Below, piece by piece: positions 5,079 through 6,073 of a DNA stretch of 6,073 bases. Position 1 is the first letter of the stretch. Each line of letters opens with the position of its first letter. The notes under the pieces were generated by a model. That model saw nothing but the letters and a program-made list of their open reading frames with translations. It had not been told where the DNA came from and searched no databases. The DNA is from Lachnospiraceae bacterium (GTDB taxonomy: Bacteria > Bacillota > Clostridia > Lachnospirales > Lachnospiraceae): NCBI GenBank assembly GCA_017475845.1, contig JAFVEU010000047.1, positions 1-6,073 on the forward strand, written 5' to 3'. The translations under genes were made by a program, and so were the position numbers.

Positions 5079-6073
5079 ATGGCAAACAAATGGGTCTACA
5101 CCTTTAAAGAGGGGAACATGTCCATGAGGAATCTGCTGGGGGGTAAGGGCGCAAACCTTGCGGAGATGACCGAGATCGGTCTTCCGGTACCCTTGGGATT
5201 CACCATTACAACCGAGGCCTGCACCCAGTATTATGAGGACGGCAGGAAGATCAATGATGAGATCATGGGCCAGGCTATGGAAGGCGTTGCCTGGATGGAA
5301 AAGGAAAACGGAAAGAAATTCGGGGATCTGGAGAACCCTCTTCTCGTTTCCGTACGTTCCGGCGCCAGAGCATCCATGCCCGGCATGATGGACACCATCC
5401 TGAACCTGGGACTCAATGATGATGTTGTTGCAGCTATGATAAAGGGTAATCCCGATCCTGCCTTCGAGCGTTTCGTTTACGATTCATACCGCCGTTTCAT
5501 CCAGATGTTCTCGGATGTGGTAATGGAGGTCGGAAAGAAGTATTTCGAGCAGCTTATCGACAAGATGAAGGAAGAGAAGGGCGTTGAGTATGACGTGGAC
5601 CTTACGGCTGCCGACTTAAAGGAGCTGGCAGAACAGTTCAAGAATGAGTACAAAAAGCAGCTGGGAAAAGACTTCCCTTCAGATCCCGTTGAGCAGCTGA
5701 AGCTGGCTATTGAAGCCGTATTCCGTTCATGGGATAACCCCAGAGCCAATGTTTACCGCCGTGACAACGATATCCCTTACAGCTGGGGAACAGCCGTAAA
5801 CGTTATGCCCATGGTATTCGGTAACTTAAATAACGAGTCCGGTACCGGTGTTGCATTTACCCGTGATCCCGCCACAGGTGAAAAGAAGCTTATGGGTGAG
5901 TTCTTAAAGAACGCCCAGGGCGAGGACGTGGTTGCCGGTGTCCGCACACCCATGCCTATAGCTCAGATGGAGCAGGAATTCCCTGAAGCATATGAGCAGT
6001 TCATAAATGTATGCGAAACCCTTGAGAACCACTATCATGACATGCAGGATATGGAGTTCACCGTAGAGAATAA
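5079..6073 (+). CDS. ppdK: Pyruvate phosphate dikinase, N-terminal part (gene runs off the right edge)
   Basis: Reversible conversion of pyruvate, ATP and Pi to PEP, AMP and PPi in the cytoplasm. In anaerobic Firmicutes it often works in glycolysis or in PEP replenishment. The frame is open from the ATG at 5079 to the last base, giving 331 complete codons of an enzyme normally about 875 residues long. The visible part is the ATP-grasp nucleotide-binding domain: RNLLGGKGANLAEM (17-30, with Lys23 in the ATP loop), SVRSGARASMPGMMDTILNL (91-110, including ATP-contacting Arg93), FERFVYDSYRRFIQMF (129-144), FRSWDNPRANVYRR (215-228), GTGVAFTRDPATGE (255-268), NAQGEDVVAGVRTP (278-291) and DMQDMEFTVEN (321-331), which contains the acidic metal/ATP ligands. 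The phosphohistidine and PEP-binding domains lie beyond the window. It has its own promoter and a strong ribosome binding site. Arg codons are mostly CGT/CGC, unlike the AGG-rich genes upstream. PEP synthase is excluded by the PPDK-specific motifs. Confidence 0.97.
   Translation, partial: MANKWVYTFKEGNMSMRNLLGGKGANLAEMTEIGLPVPLGFTITTEACTQYYEDGRKINDEIMGQAMEGVAWMEKENGKKFGDLENPLLVSVRSGARASMPGMMDTILNLGLNDDVVAAMIKGNPDPAFERFVYDSYRRFIQMFSDVVMEVGKKYFEQLIDKMKEEKGVEYDVDLTAADLKELAEQFKNEYKKQLGKDFPSDPVEQLKLAIEAVFRSWDNPRANVYRRDNDIPYSWGTAVNVMPMVFGNLNNESGTGVAFTRDPATGEKKLMGEFLKNAQGEDVVAGVRTPMPIAQMEQEFPEAYEQFINVCETLENHYHDMQDMEFTVEN

Noticed and set aside
4985..5107. Possible leader peptides before ppdK: a 40-codon GTG frame (4985), a 12-codon ATG frame (4993) and a 4-residue frame MEEN (5062) whose TGA overlaps the ppdK ATG
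   Set aside because: None has a convincing ribosome site. The last one begins inside the ppdK Shine-Dalgarno region, and no amino-acid bias suggests attenuation. They are most likely chance frames.
1..6073. Search for CRISPR arrays, tRNA or rRNA genes, insertion sequences and integrase genes
   Set aside because: No repeat-spacer pattern, tRNA-like cloverleaf, terminal inverted repeat or transposase/integrase motif was seen. Almost the whole window is accounted for by five co-directional genes.

Overview
The window looks like a chromosomal segment from an anaerobic Firmicute, most likely a Lachnospiraceae (Clostridium cluster XIVa) relative. This rests on the pyruvate phosphate dikinase at the right end, which closely resembles the Clostridium symbiosum enzyme as I remember it, on a CotH-type surface protein with an architecture common in rumen and gut Lachnospiraceae, and on frequent AGG (Arg) and ATA (Ile) codons in the first four genes. 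Taxonomy is inference; no database search was possible. All five genes are on the + strand and two run off the window edges.

Left block (1-4906): four tightly packed genes that look like the end of one polysaccharide operon. They are a 5'-truncated NeuC/LegG-type hydrolysing UDP-HexNAc 2-epimerase (1-984), a NeuA-type CMP-nonulosonate cytidylyltransferase (986-1717), a WbpP/TviC-type UDP-GlcNAc 4-epimerase (1707-2681), and a 742-residue secreted or membrane-anchored protein with lamin-tail, chitobiase-C-terminal-like and CotH kinase domains (2678-4906). The junctions are a 1-nt gap, an 11-nt overlap and a 4-nt GTGA overlap, so translational coupling is likely. Together the first three would use UDP-GlcNAc (or a related sugar nucleotide) to feed a CMP-activated sialic-acid-like sugar and UDP-GalNAc into a surface glycan. 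The condensing enzyme (NeuB type) and the glycosyltransferases are not in the window and would be expected upstream. The CotH protein is the surprising member, and it is the best candidate here for something not well described.

Intergenic region (4907-5078): there is no convincing intrinsic terminator after the CotH gene. An extended -10 promoter (TTGAGT, 17 nt, TACAAT) is followed by a leader of about 100 nt that can form several alternative hairpins, and then by a strong ribosome binding site.

Right block (5079-6073, open at the right edge): the N-terminal 331 residues of pyruvate phosphate dikinase, a central metabolism gene. It has its own promoter and a visibly different arginine codon choice (CGT/CGC instead of AGG), consistent with high expression and with a functional boundary between the glycan operon and a housekeeping gene.

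Overall most of the window is recognisable. The points worth following up are the CotH-nonulosonate linkage, the uncertain identity of the nonulosonic acid, and the structured ppdK leader.
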